This document shows positions 9,500 to 21,500 of a stretch of 64,000 nucleotides of DNA, piece after piece. This stretch comes from Pseudofabraea citricarpa. Taxonomy: Eukaryota; Ascomycota; Leotiomycetes; Helotiales; Dermateaceae. Both the position numbers and the translations under genes were made by a program. The stretch covers positions 2,616,501 to 2,680,500 of the forward strand of contig JAPWGK010000001.1 of NCBI GenBank assembly GCA_029641185.1, in the 5' to 3' direction. The notes beneath the pieces were generated by a model that searched no databases, was not told where the DNA came from, and was given only the letters and a program-made list of their open reading frames with translations. Within the stretch, counting starts at the first letter, position 1, and every line of letters begins with the position of its first letter.

Positions 9500-11839
9500 A
9501 TGGATGCATACCGACCGCTGAGTCTCACAGAGAGGAGGGCCTCGATGGTATACAATGGCGAGGAAGCGCTTGATCTGTCACCCACGAGAAGGAGCCATTT
9601 GTATCAGGAGGGAGCGACGTTGACCCTCAATACGAGCGCGAACACCGCTCGACTACCCCAGAGAATCGAGAAGGTGGTGCAATCACGCCCGAGAGGCCCT
9701 CCAACACCCAACATGACAACACCTTCAGCAGATCCCGATTCCCCCACACACTCGAGTCACGATCCCCCACCTCCCCCTACGCCCGCAGCGAGTCCTGGCC
9801 CCGACTACGCTCAGCCGGATTGGAGTGATGCGGGAGACCAAGAAGACTTCTTTCTTGCGAAGATCCGGCATTATTTCAAGAATTGCTCAGGCCCAGAACG
9901 TACCCGCATACTTGGTGACCTCTTGAACCTGTGCACAAGCCATCAGCTCAGCTTCGTCCATCAATATGTTAGCCCCTTGTTGAAGAAGGACCCCTTTACG
10001 AGCCTCCCCAACGAGATTTGTCTCCGCGTAAGCATACTGTTGTCGATGGCTGTTTTTATATTGACGTGAAACAGATCCTCTCGTGTATTGACGACCCCAA
10101 GGTTCTGGCACGCTCGTCCCAAGTATCAAAGAGATGGCGAGATTTGCTAAGTGACGATGTAACGTGGAAGAATCTATGCGCAAAGCACGATTATGGTCGT
10201 AGAATGTCTGAAGCCCATATTACAACACCACCATCCGTTTCAAGCTTCCGACCACCCCCAAACCCAATACAACAATCAGTTGCAAGCAATGAGGCTGAGC
10301 AACCCAGACACTCATTCCCAGGTGCCAACACAGTCTCTCCATATGCTCAACCTGGCTCACGTAGCTTTGACAGCGCCACAGCGTCAAATGCATTGCAGAG
10401 ACCCAAAATACGATCCTACAAGTCTCATTTCAAACAAAGATATCTTGTTGAGACGGCCTGGAGAACGGGCGGGCAAAATATTGCAAGACACATCACCCAA
10501 GATCAGGGTGTCGTTACAAGTTTACATCTCACTCCAAAATATATAGTAGTTGCACTGGACAATGCCAAAATCCATGTTTTTGACACCAGTGGAAACGGCC
10601 AAAAGACCTTGGAAGGCCACGTCATGGGAGTTTGGGCCATGGTGCCTTGGGACGATACCCTCGTTAGCGGTGGTTGTGACAGAGATGTGAGAGTCTGGGA
10701 TATGAGAACTGGGTAAGTGGCATTTAACAAAGTGTGGACCATCAACTAACGCCCATTTTTAGCAAGAGTTTGCACACCCTCAGGGGCCATACTTCCACTG
10801 TTCGTTGCTTGAAGATGTCGGATTCTAGCACGGCAATTTCTGGGTCGCGAGATACGACCCTGAGGGTGTGGGATATCAAGACTGGACTCTGTAAGAATGT
10901 GCTTGTTGGCCACCAAGCTAGTGTTCGATGCTTGGAGATCAAGGGCGACATCGTGGTATCTGGTTCATATGACACTACAGCTAGAGTATGGAGCATTTCC
11001 GAAGGTAGATGCTTACGAACACTATCTGGCCATTTCTCTCAGATCTACGCAATTGCTTTTGATGGGACTAGAATTGCAACGGGTAGCTTGGATACCAGCG
11101 TCCGCATTTGGGACCCAACCAATGGGTAAGCAGCATTTTGTTCCTCTGTGAATTGGAGCTAACGATATGGGTTTTAGTTCTTGCCAGGCTATATTGCAAG
11201 GTCACACCTCACTCGTGGGACAACTTCAGATGCGTGGGAATACTCTGGTAACCGGAGGGTCTGATGGTTCAGTTAGGGTGTGGTCTCTTGAAAAGATGGC
11301 CCCGATACACCGTTTGGCGGCCCACGACAACAGTGTCACCAGCTTACAATTCGATGACACGCGTGTTGTTAGTGGTGGCAGTGATGGTAGAGTCAAAGTT
11401 TGGGATCTGAAAACTGGCCAGCTGGTGCGGGAGCTTACGGCTCCTGCAGATGCAGTCTGGCGAGTTGCGTTTGAAGAAGAGAAGTGTGTTGTTATGGCAA
11501 GCCGCTCAAACCGGACCATTATGGAGGTATGTCTATTTCTGGCCCAATCATGTGCTTGCCGCTAATTCTCAATAGGTGTGGTCCTTTTCTCCACCGGAGG
11601 ATGTCATATATGAACGAGGATCCACACTTGCCCAAAGAATGCTGAACATGCATACGACACCACGACCTCTTAGTGCCGTTGAATATAGGTCGAACGCCCC
11701 GGACCAGCCTATGACAGGGCTGCAGGCTGGAGAGTCGAGTTATGATGTTCATATAGCAGATGATGTTGATATGGCGGATGCTGGACCCTGTACTGCTCCA
11801 CCCCAAGCTACAGGACCGACTTTCTTCCATGACGATTGA
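9500..11839 (+). CDS. F-box/WD40 SCF substrate receptor, Cdc4/Pop1-like
   Basis: Probable substrate-recognition subunit of an SCF (Skp1-Cullin-F-box) ubiquitin ligase, acting mainly in the nucleus on phosphorylated proteins. Five exons, 9500-10027, 10075-10712, 10763-11125, 11178-11526 and 11576-11839, give 713 residues; the introns are 47-52 nt with GTAAG/GTATGT donors. Residues 1-125 are Ser/Thr/Pro-rich and disordered. The F-box starts near residue 167 (DPFTSLPNEICLR, then ILSCIDDPKVLARSSQVSKRW) and intron 1 splits it. A linker follows, then eight WD-type blades from about residue 320, ending in VRVWDMRTG, LRVWDIKTG, ARVWSISEG, VRIWDPTNG, VRVWSLEKM, VKVWDLKTG and similar. Two introns fall after the Gly of a WD-x-x-x-G blade end, suggesting blade duplication with introns. 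Eight blades behind an F-box is the Cdc4 layout. The Neurospora FWD-1 type is the other possibility. Confidence 0.92.
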
Positions 11840-12673
11840 AAAGCCGTCTGGAATTGATGGCATTGCATACCAGTCACTGGACGCCGATTCAAGAAAATGA
11901 GGTATTAGCCATATGCTAAACATTTATGAACAAGCCGGCTTGATAATTATTGCTAGCCAATTTGATAGACGGTTCGAATGTGGCTCTTACCAGAAGCGTA
12001 AACTAACCAACACCACAACATCTCACCACCCGAAAAACTCCCACTTCATCCTCCCAAGCCAATGGCTTCACCTTGTCGTTTATCATTATTGGGCATTTCT
12101 TGGCGTTTGTATGCATGTTTTGGGGACATTGGGGTGCACCACTGGGAAATTTACAAATTGGCAAGGGGCGTGGTTTGGGTATGGGTTTTGCATGATTTGG
12201 AAGATACCTGGTGGTTTGGTTCAGGTAGCTTGTGATCTGGCTGGCTACATGGCATAAGCGTTACTATTTGGATGTGTATAGATCGAAATGAATTTAACTG
12301 CAAATATCAAGCAAGACTCCTAGTTATGTCGTTTTGCTGAGAATTAACCTAGGTTTGCAGCGAGTTGATAAGCTCTCATAATTTCCATCGTGTGGAGGAT
12401 TGGCTATTATTCCATATGCAAGGTTGATTATTGTAGAGGCTTGAGGGTGTGGCTTATGACTGCCCTTAACAAATTGATGAGAATACTATGCCGCCGTTGT
12501 CGGTCGGACAATCCCTCTCTCAAAGGATTGAAAGCCCCTCACGTGATCACGGGAATGGTCGGGGCAAGCTAAAAAGTTTAGTCCCAACGTCGGAGCTCAA
12601 CGTTGCGGATTTTATCCAGCAAGCTTCTCTATCTACCCAGCATCCTCCCTCCTTCCATTGCACCACCACAACG
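11840..12673. promoter_or_regulatory. F-box 3' region and PDA1 promoter
   Basis: 834 bp between the F-box stop and the PDA1 start. The left part should be 3' UTR. The right part holds a CACGTGATCACG motif (12540-12551) about 130 bp upstream of the PDA1 ATG, and a C/A-rich leader. No RNA gene or large repeat is visible. Confidence 0.55.
12540..12551 (+). promoter_or_regulatory. CACGTGATCACG E-box-like palindromic motif upstream of PDA1
   Basis: CACGTG core overlapping the palindrome CGTGATCACG, 123 bp before the PDA1 start codon. CACGTG is the binding core of Cbf1/USF-type basic helix-loop-helix factors in fungi. Its function here is inferred from the motif and position only. Confidence 0.5.
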
Positions 12674-14117
12674 ATGTTCTCCAGAGCAGTGAGGACAAGT
12701 CGCACAGCGCCTTTGCGCAGCAATGCCTTTTCCAAGGCCGCGCTCGTAAAACGAACTGTGACCACCGATGCCGCCAGCGCTCACGCTGATAAGGATGCTG
12801 TACCAACGGTAAGCTTTTCTAGCTCTAGGAGTTCCGGGCTATGTGGAAGAGCATGGCTGGGAATTATTCCGTGGCATCTGTACTGACGCGATTGATTCTG
12901 CAGGAAGACGACAAGCCTTTCCAGGTGCTGTTATCCGACGAGAGCTTCGAGACCTATGAGCTTGACCCACCTTCGTACCAACTCGATACCACAAAGAAGG
13001 AGCTGAAGCAGATGTACTACGACATGGTCTCTACCCGGTATGCATTGGAGTCTCCAATTTCCGAAGAAGACCGAGTCTCTAATGTGCAATTGCTGTAGTC
13101 GTATGGAAATGGCCGCCGATAGACTTTACAAGGAGAAGAAGATACGCGGTTTCTGCCATCTTTCCACCGGTCAAGAAGCTGTCGCCACTGGAATTGAGCA
13201 CTCTCTTTCCAAGGAAGACGATTTGATTACTGCTTACCGATGCCACGGATATGCTCTGATGCGCGGAGCTAGCGTTAAGTCCATCATCGGAGAACTTTTG
13301 GGACGCCGTGAAGGTATTGCATACGGAAAGGGAGGATCTATGCATATGTTCTCAAAGGGATTCTATGGAGGAAACGGTATCGTCGGTGCTCAGGTACCCG
13401 TTGGTGCTGGCCTGGCTTTCGCTCACAAGTACAATGGCAACAAGAACGTCACTGTTGCGTTGTATGGTGATGGTGCTAGCAACCAGGGGCAAGTTTTCGA
13501 GGCTTTCAACATGGCTAAATTATGGAAGCTTCCTGTCCTTTTCGGATGTGAGAGTATGTTTTCAGCCCCATTTCCAGAAACATCAAGAATACAATATACT
13601 AACGATCCTAGACAACAAGTATGGTATGGGTACTGCAGCAAACCGATCCTCAGCTCTCACCGATTACTACAAGCGTGGTCAGTACATTCCAGGTCTTAAG
13701 GTCAACGGAATGGATGTCCTAGCCGTCAAGGCTGCCGTCAAGCACGCAAAGGAGTGGGCCGTAGCTGGCAACGGTCCTCTCGTTCTCGAATACGTAACCT
13801 ATAGATACGGAGGTCACTCCATGTCTGATCCTGGAACCACTTACCGAACCCGTGAGGAGATCCAGCGCATGCGCTCTACCCAAGATCCTATCGCTGGATT
13901 GAAGCAAAAGTTGATTGAGTGGAACGTCGTCACCGAGGAGGAGCTTAAGACCATCGATAAGGAGGCTAGAAGCGACGTCGACAAGGAGGTTGCCGAGGCT
14001 GAGGCCATGGCAGCGCCAGATGCGACACCGCAAAACTTGTACGAGGATATCTACGTTCGGGGAAGTGAGCCACAGTTCATGAGAGGACGCACTACCGATG
14101 AGAACTACTACTACTAA
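12674..14117 (+). CDS. PDA1: Pyruvate dehydrogenase E1 component subunit alpha, mitochondrial
   Basis: Alpha subunit of the thiamine-diphosphate E1 enzyme of the mitochondrial pyruvate dehydrogenase complex; with the beta subunit it decarboxylates pyruvate for acetyl-CoA synthesis. Four exons, 12674-12808, 12904-13037, 13099-13553 and 13612-14117, give 409 residues, the usual fungal length. Introns (95, 61 and 58 nt) have GTAAGC, GTATGC and GTATGT donors; the last has branch site TACTAAC. The N-terminus ([16 protein letters not shown]...) is a basic, Ser/Arg-rich mitochondrial presequence. Exon 3 starts the core with [19 protein letters not shown]. The thiamine-diphosphate motif GDGASNQG lies near residue 213 and ends at ENNKYGMGT near 241, where intron 3 splits it. 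The regulatory phosphorylation loop [11 protein letters not shown] is at about 305-316. The protein ends in acidic/Tyr-rich DENYYY. Confidence 0.97.
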
Positions 14118-14652
14118 ACAAATGTAGTGGTTAGCTTTGGTTGGTGAAGACTGTACAGTAGTTATCGGTGGGTAGCATTTAATAGATTCTGCTTGCATCA
14201 TGCTTGTATTCTTGTTTTATCATCTCGAAGGGCTTAAACAGTTTATACTTGTTGAAGTCAATACCCATCTACCTAGGTAGGAATCTTAGTTCCATATTAT
14301 TTTCACAGTAGAATCTTGAACACATTTGCTGTATGTCTTCTTAAACTAGCTCAGAATTTGGAAATAATGCCTTAACAATCAAGGGGAGATGTTCAATTTT
14401 CAGTCTACTGAGTCTCATATTGTCGAAAACCCTTTTCCCAATTTGGTATAGTAGAACATAGTTGTAGTTTTTACGTTACATGTATTTTGGTAGTAGCGTG
14501 TAGTCATTCAAGAAGAGGCTTCCTCTTCGCAAAACGCAATGTCCGGTGAGAAGTTAAATTTTGTACACCCTCATCTCTAGTATTGATACAGATCATACGA
14601 CACCGAACCCACCCATGTAACTCATACAATCAAGCTATTTCCTCTAGACCAA
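14118..14652. other. Convergent 3' region between PDA1 and MNP1
   Basis: 535 bp, AT-richer than its neighbours, holding the facing 3' UTRs of PDA1 and the bL12m gene. It contains one CTACCTAGGTAGG palindrome (14269-14281), a motif that recurs elsewhere in the window. No gene is seen. Confidence 0.6.
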
Positions 14653-15254
14653 TTATTCCATAGCGACCACACCACCCAATTCCTTCAACGCAGCCATGAT
14701 CTTCTCGGCCTCTTCCTTGGGAACACCCTCCTTCATCATCTTTGGTGCGCTCTCAACAAACTTCTTGCTGTCTACCAAACTCAAACCCAACATGCTCTTG
14801 ATCTCCTTGATGATCTTAGGTTTAGATCCAGTCTCAAAGGACATCAGCTTGAGGTTGAATAGTGTCTTCTCCTGCTGCGCTGGTGCGGCTTCCTCCTCCT
14901 CGACTGGGGCAGCGGCTGGAGCTGCTGGGCCTGCAGCGAATCCTCCCATGGGCATGTCGGGGATGTTTAGTCTTGTCTGAATTGAGATCATTAGCATCCG
15001 GTCATTCAGCATCATGCGCCACGGAACCAGCCAATTACCTTGAGACTCGAAACCAAATCAGCGGTCTCAAGCAATGTCAATTGACTGATCTGATCAACAA
15101 TTCCCGCCACCTTAGTGCTCTCCGTAGAAGCCCATCGTCGTGGTGTAGAGGTAGGATTTCTCCGTTGTGCCAGGGAAGCAGTAGAGATACGCAAGGACGA
15201 GGAGCGGATGGAGCGCACGCAGCTTCGAGCTGCAGATTGGCAGGATAATGACAT
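14653..15254 (-). CDS. MNP1: Mitochondrial ribosomal protein bL12m (L7/L12 family)
   Basis: Mitochondrial large-subunit stalk protein, which recruits translation factors to the mitoribosome. Two exons on the minus strand, 15254-15039 and 14976-14653, give 179 residues. The intron (62 nt, phase 0) has donor GTAATT and acceptor TTCAG. Residues 1-45 are a Ser/Arg-rich mitochondrial presequence. The L12 N-terminal dimerisation helix follows (VDQISQLTLLETADLVSSLK). The hinge is Ala/Pro/Glu-rich (AAGPAAPAAAPVEEEEAAPA). The C-terminal L12 domain runs from about residue 109 (KTLFNLKLMSFETGSKPKII) to the end (KIMAALKELGGVVAME). Known as MRPL12 in animals and MNP1 in yeast. It shares its promoter with MDN1. 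Confidence 0.96.
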
Positions 15255-15503
15255 GGCTATAGATGTGAGGGGATGTCAAGGAAGGAGATCGATTAGGACT
15301 GAGGAGCGATGATTTCGAGGTTCTCGTGGTTGGACCGAGATGCTCGAATTCTGTGAATGACACGCTAAAATTATTTAGCGTCCCCTGAGCAGCAGACCCC
15401 TGTCCAAAAAAGTTTATCGCCAATTCGGCGAGAGGAAAAGCTTCAGATTTATCTTCCACGCATTTTCGAGCACCTGCTGCTCTCGATACCCAGCCACCCA
15501 ACC
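15255..15503. promoter_or_regulatory. Shared divergent promoter of MNP1 (bL12m) and MDN1
   Basis: Only 249 bp separate the two divergent start codons, so one nucleosome-scale region must drive a mitoribosomal protein and the 60S-assembly ATPase. Its centre carries the perfect palindrome listed separately. No TATA box is evident on either strand. Confidence 0.65.
15362..15381. promoter_or_regulatory. Perfect palindrome ACGCTAAA-ATTA-TTTAGCGT
   Basis: Two exact 8-bp inverted arms (15362-15369 and 15374-15381) around a 4-bp AT spacer, 108 bp from the MNP1 start and 123 bp from the MDN1 start. The near-central position and symmetry suggest a dimeric factor site acting on both genes. No factor is known to me for this sequence. 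Confidence 0.5.
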
Positions 15504-18500
15504 ATGGCATCAGACACCATAACGAATGGGCAATCGGACGCTGTACAGCCTACGGACACGTCCCGCGATTTGCCCGCAGAAGTCCTCGAAATTATACGAC
15601 TTAGAAACACCCCGCAATTCCTTAGTTCTCTCGCCGTTGCTGCTCTCGAACCTCATCTGACTTTGAGTCTCTTCGCACGATTCGAGCCCGTCTTTGCAGA
15701 CACCTGTGCCCGATGGATCTCAACCAGCAAAACCCAAGATAATCGGGTAATCGAGGCTTTTGCGCGAGTCCTGCCTCTTGCGCCTCACCTCTCAGCCTAC
15801 CTCGAAAATCACCTTTTACAATCCTCCCCAAACCCCACGTCTGTCTCCCGAATAAACAGCCTTAGTAAAGGGAGCGATGCGATATCTCTGCCAGCTGTAG
15901 AAATACAGCGCATTCTACTAGCAGCTTTTAGACTTCTAAGCTTCCGCAAGACATTAATCACTCGCGCCATATCTGGATCCAAAATCCAAGAACTCTTTCA
16001 ACATGCAGATCCTGCTGTCCGATACCTGGCCATCAGGGTATTCTGCCAGCTGAGATCAGCGTCAGACCTGAAGTTGGAGGCATTGATTGAGGCACATGTA
16101 GGCAAAAGTGAAGCTGTCATGGGTGATTTCGATGGAGAGCTGGTTGACCTGGGGTTCCTGACCATCTTTGAGGAAAAAAGACTCAAGATTGGTTATGCGG
16201 AAATAAAGCTAGAAGGAACGAAACCTTCATTTGCAATCCAATCGTTGAACCTGGAAGGGCTCTCACCTTTGGTAAGTAAATACACACATACGCTGTTACC
16301 GCGCCCGAGAGGCCAGCCCAGCCGGCACACCTCTCTTATTCCCACATCCACTACAACCAAGAGCATGGAATCTCTGGCAAAAGCATTACTTTCTCCTTTG
16401 CCAGTTTTACTCCACGGACTGGCTGGTTCTGGGAAAACTTCGTTGGTCAATGACTTTGCTCGTGAGCTTGGCGTGGACGAAAATATGGTCACTCTCCATC
16501 TCAATGAGCAAACAGATGCGAAGATGCTGATCGGCATGTATGCGACTGGATCTACTCCGGGCTCCTTCACCTGGCGAGCAGGCGTCTTGACAACTGCAGT
16601 AAGAGAAGGTCGTTGGGTATTCATAGAAGATCTTGACCGAGCGCCGAATGAAGTCATTAGCGTCATTCTACCACTAATTGAACGAGGAGAGCTACTAATA
16701 CCTAGTCGGGGAGAGACGATCAAAGCTGGCCCTGGTTTCAAGCTATTGGCTAGTATTCGGACTGCTCTCAATGTAAATGGACAAGAAAACCCTCCAGCTG
16801 TGCACATGCTCGGTGCTCGCTTATGGCAAAGGGTCAAGGTCGACATGCCATCCGTGGAGGAGTTTAGCGAGATCATCGATGGGACACATCCAATTCTTCA
16901 TCAATTTCTTACCGGAATCATTAAGGTTTACGAGTCCCTGTATGCATTATCTCACAAAGCTGCCTTTGCATCAACAAGCCGTACTTCTCTTGGTCGGCCT
17001 ATTAGCCCTCGCGATCTGTTGAAATGGTGTCGGAGATTAGATGGCGTGCTCGTTGCAGCCGGCTCAGTAACAGGGCGTGAACCGCTTCAGGATGCAACAA
17101 TGTACGAGATGTTTATGGAGGCTGCCGATTGCTTCGCTGGAAGCCTGCAGACTGAAGAGACTCGGAGAGCGATCGTTTCATGCATCGGCGAAGAAATGCA
17201 CATAGATCCTCAACGTGTTGAGCATTTCCTCACGGCCCATATTCCAAAGTACGAAGATGCAGAATCTGCCTTGACAATCGGTAGAGCTCGGTTACCAAAG
17301 CGAAGTATGAGCCGGGTAGCGAAGGCCAAGAAGTCGAGGCCATTTGCTAATACAAAGCATGCTAAACGACTACTGGAGCAGGTTGGTGTTGCTGTAAGAA
17401 TGTCGGAACCGGTACTCCTAGTTGGAGAGACTGGAATTGGTAAGACCACTGTGGTACAGCAGCTTGCCGACTCACTTGGTTATAAGCTTACTGCTGTCAA
17501 TCTCTCCCAGCAAAGTGAGGTTGGCGATCTGCTAGGAGGTTTCAAACCTGTAAATGTCCGAACTCTTGCTATTCCACTCAAAGATGAGTTCGAGGATTTA
17601 TTCTCATCTACCGGCATATCTGCAACAAATAACCAGAAGTACCTTGAGCGACTTGGGAAGTGCATTGCAAAGAGTCAGTGGAGTAAAGCATCAAAACTGT
17701 GGCGCGAGGCTCCTAAAATGTTCAAGATGATTCTTTCGGAAGTTGAAAAGAAGGATGCCAAAGCAAGATCTGCATCTGAGCAACCTCCCAAAAGAAGAAA
17801 AACAGAGTCAAGACTCCAAATGCTACAGAGAATTCAGCCAAGATGGGATAGGTTCTCACAAAATCTAGATCAATTTGATGTACAACTTTCGGGCGGCTCA
17901 AAAGGCTTCGCCTTTACGTTCGTGGAGGGCAACATCGTGAAAGCAGCCCGGAATGGTGATTGGGTTCTACTTGATGAGATCAATTTGGCTTCACCAGACA
18001 CCTTGGAAAGCATAGCAGATCTACTACATAGCGGTTCTGGCACTGCACCCTCACTTCTGCTCTCAGAAACGGGAGAGATAGAGAGAATCCGCGCGCATCC
18101 CAACTTTCGCATTTTCGGTGCAATGAATCCTGCGACTGATGTCGGGAAGAGGGATTTACCGATGGGCCTCCGGTCGAGGTTCACCGAAATTTATGTGGAA
18201 AGTCCAGATAAGGACTTGGACGATTTGTTGAGTGTTATTGATGCTTATCTCAAGGGTGCGAGCAAGACTGATAAGAACGCTGCTGCTGATGTTGCACGCC
18301 TATACATGAACACAAAACGATATGCAGATGACAAGCGTCTAGTTGATGGTGCAAACCAAGTACCGCATTTCAGTCTCCGAACTTTGACGCGCGTGTTATC
18401 ATATGTTTCAGAGATCGCCCCGTCGTATGGCTTGCGTCGAGCTCTTTATGAAGGATTCGCAATGGGTTTCCTTACTCTTCTCAACCGAGAATCCGAGAAG

Positions 18501-21500
18501 TTACTCCAGCCTTTGATCGACCACCACCTGCTAGGAAATCATGGCAATCCCCAAGCACTGCTAGCACAGACGCCTAGGCATCCTGATGATGGAAAACAAT
18601 ATGTCCGGTTCATGAATAACAAACGAGACCGCCAATATTGGATGCTTCAAGGAATGGAAACCCCGCAAGAGCAACCGCATTATATCATTACACCTTTCGT
18701 CGAACGTAACATGCTGAACTTGGTTCGTGCTACGTCGACCAGAAGATTTCCCGTTCTTGTCCAAGGCCCAACTTCATCTGGTAAGACAAGTATGATCGAG
18801 TATCTGGCCAAATTCAGTGGAAATAAGTTCGTCAGGATCAATAATCACGAGCATACCGATCTACAAGAATATTTGGGCACATACGTATCAGGCTCTGATG
18901 GCCAGTTGCGATTTCAAGAGGGATTACTAGTTCAAGCTCTTCGCGAAGGACACTGGATCGTTCTAGACGAATTGAATCTGGCCCCAACAGACGTGCTTGA
19001 AGCTCTAAACAGACTTCTTGATGATAACCGAGAGTTGCTTATACCGGAAACGCAAGAGATTGTGCGTCCCCACGAAAACTTCATGCTGTTTGCCACCCAA
19101 AATCCACCAGGACTTTATGGTGGCAGAAAGACATTATCGAGGGCCTTCCGAAATCGATTCTTGGAGTTGCATTTCGATGACATTCCTGAAGACGAACTCG
19201 ATTTCATTTTGGAAAAACGAAGTCAGAAGGTGGCCCCATCGGACTGTCGGAGGATTGTTGCTGTCTATAAGGAACTTTCGAGACTTCGACAATCCAATCG
19301 ACTCTTTGAGCAAAAGGAAAGTTTCGCAACTCTTAGAGATTTGTTTAGATGGGCACTTCGAGATGCTGATAACCGAGAGCAACTGGCTGTAAATGGTTAC
19401 ATGCTACTGGGTGAGCGAGTCAGGAACCCCGAGGAAAGAGCTGCAGTCAAGGGGATCATCGAAACCGTTATGAAGGTCAAGATTGATCCCAATGTTCTTT
19501 ATGATGCTTCCCTCTCACCAGAGATCAAGCAGTATGATGCAACTAGTAATCAGCAAGGCGTTGTTTGGACGCATGCTATGCGCAGATTATACGTTCTTGT
19601 TGCCCATGCACTCCGCAACAATGAGCCCGTCCTCTTAGTGGGAGAGACTGGTTGTGGTAAGACTACTGTTTGTCAGATGCTCGCAGATGCATTTGGGAAG
19701 GAGTTACACATTGTAAATGCGCATCAAAACACAGAGACTGGAGACCTGATCGGTGCTCAACGACCTGTACGCAACCGTGCAGCTGTTTTGGAACAACTGA
19801 GAAATGATCTTGCCGAGCTCTTCCAATCCATTGACCAAGAAGCAGATTCAGATTTATCGATTGAGCAACTTCTCCTGCTATACCGCAACATCCAACCAAG
19901 CGCTCTTGCAAAGGTACCGCAGCGCCTTCGAGAGCGAGTAGATGTCAATCAAGTTAAGGCAAAGGCACTGTTCGAATGGTCAGATGGTAGTCTTGTCCAA
20001 GCGTTGAAAGAAGGCCAATTCTTTTTACTGGATGAGATATCTCTAGCTGATGATTCCGTCCTGGAGAGACTGAATTCTGTCCTAGAGTCTCAACGTACAA
20101 TCCTGCTTGCTGAAAAGGGTGCTGAAGACTCTTTTGTACAAGCAGCCGATGGCTTCCAGTTCTTCGCTACAATGAATCCTGGTGGAGACTATGGCAAACG
20201 TGAGCTCTCGCCCGCGCTGCGGAATCGATTCACAGAAATCTGGGTTCCCTCACTTTCTGAACACGAAGATGTCTTGCAGATTGTGCAGTCGAAGCTCCAA
20301 TCAAGCCTGAAGCCATTCGCTTCTGCTATGGTTAAATTTGCGGAGTGGTTCGGCGAAACATATCGTTCTGCCTCCTCTACGTCCATCTCTGTTCGAGATA
20401 TGTTGGCGTGGATCAAGTTTATGAATGGTTGTGCATCTTCAGATCCCTACTTTGCCGTGCTACATGGCGCTGCCATGGTTTACATCGATACTCTTGGTGC
20501 AAACCCAGCAGCCCTTTTGGCTATCAATCCTGAAGGCATAGCGGAAGAGCGCTCCAGATGTCTACAACAGTTGAGTATATTGCTTAACCACGACGTCAAA
20601 GCAATATATGCCCGGCCAATCAATCTGCTTCAAGAAGAAAGCTGCCTCACCATGGGCGAGTTCTCGATCCCGAAGCAAGCTGGCTCAAACAATGACCCTG
20701 GGTTTGCTTTCGAAGCTCCAACGACGAAGCTAAATGCTATGAGAGTTATTCGAGCCCTCCAAGTTCAAAAGCCTATCTTGATCGAAGGAAGTCCTGGCGT
20801 GGGTAAAACTACGTTGATTGCAGCCCTAGCTCGAGCCTGCAGCAAGCCATTGACTCGAATCAATCTTTCTGAGCAAACAGATCTGATGGATCTCTTTGGG
20901 TCAGATGTCCCTGTCGAAGGCGCTGAAGCTGGTCATTTTGCATGGCGCGACGCACCATTCCTCCAAGCCATGCAAAGGGGTGACTGGGTACTTCTTGACG
21001 AGATGAATCTCGCATCGCAATCCGTGCTCGAGGGATTGAACGCTTGTTTGGACCATCGCGGTGAAGTATACATATCAGAGTTGGATCAGACCTTTAAACG
21101 CCATCCCAACTTCTCCGTCTTTGCAGCTCAGAATCCCCATCACCAAGGTGGCGGAAGAAAGGGCTTGCCAAGTTCTTTCGTAAATCGATTTACCGTTGTG
21201 TATGCTGACGTGTTTAGACCTGAGGATTTAACTCTTATCTGCAAGCACAATTTCCCAGTGATGCCCGACGAGACTATTGCTACTGCAATCAGCTTTGTCT
21301 CTCGACTTGAACACGATATTGTACACAAACGTCGATTCGGCTCTCAAGGTGGCCCTTGGGAGTTCAATTTGCGTGATATCCTCAGATGGTTACAACTATT
21401 GAGCTCTTCTGCACCTCTACTGGCAGCTGGCTCTCCAGCAGACTTCTTGAATCTGATCTTCAGAATTCGATTCAGAACGCCGAAAGATCGCCAGGAAGTT

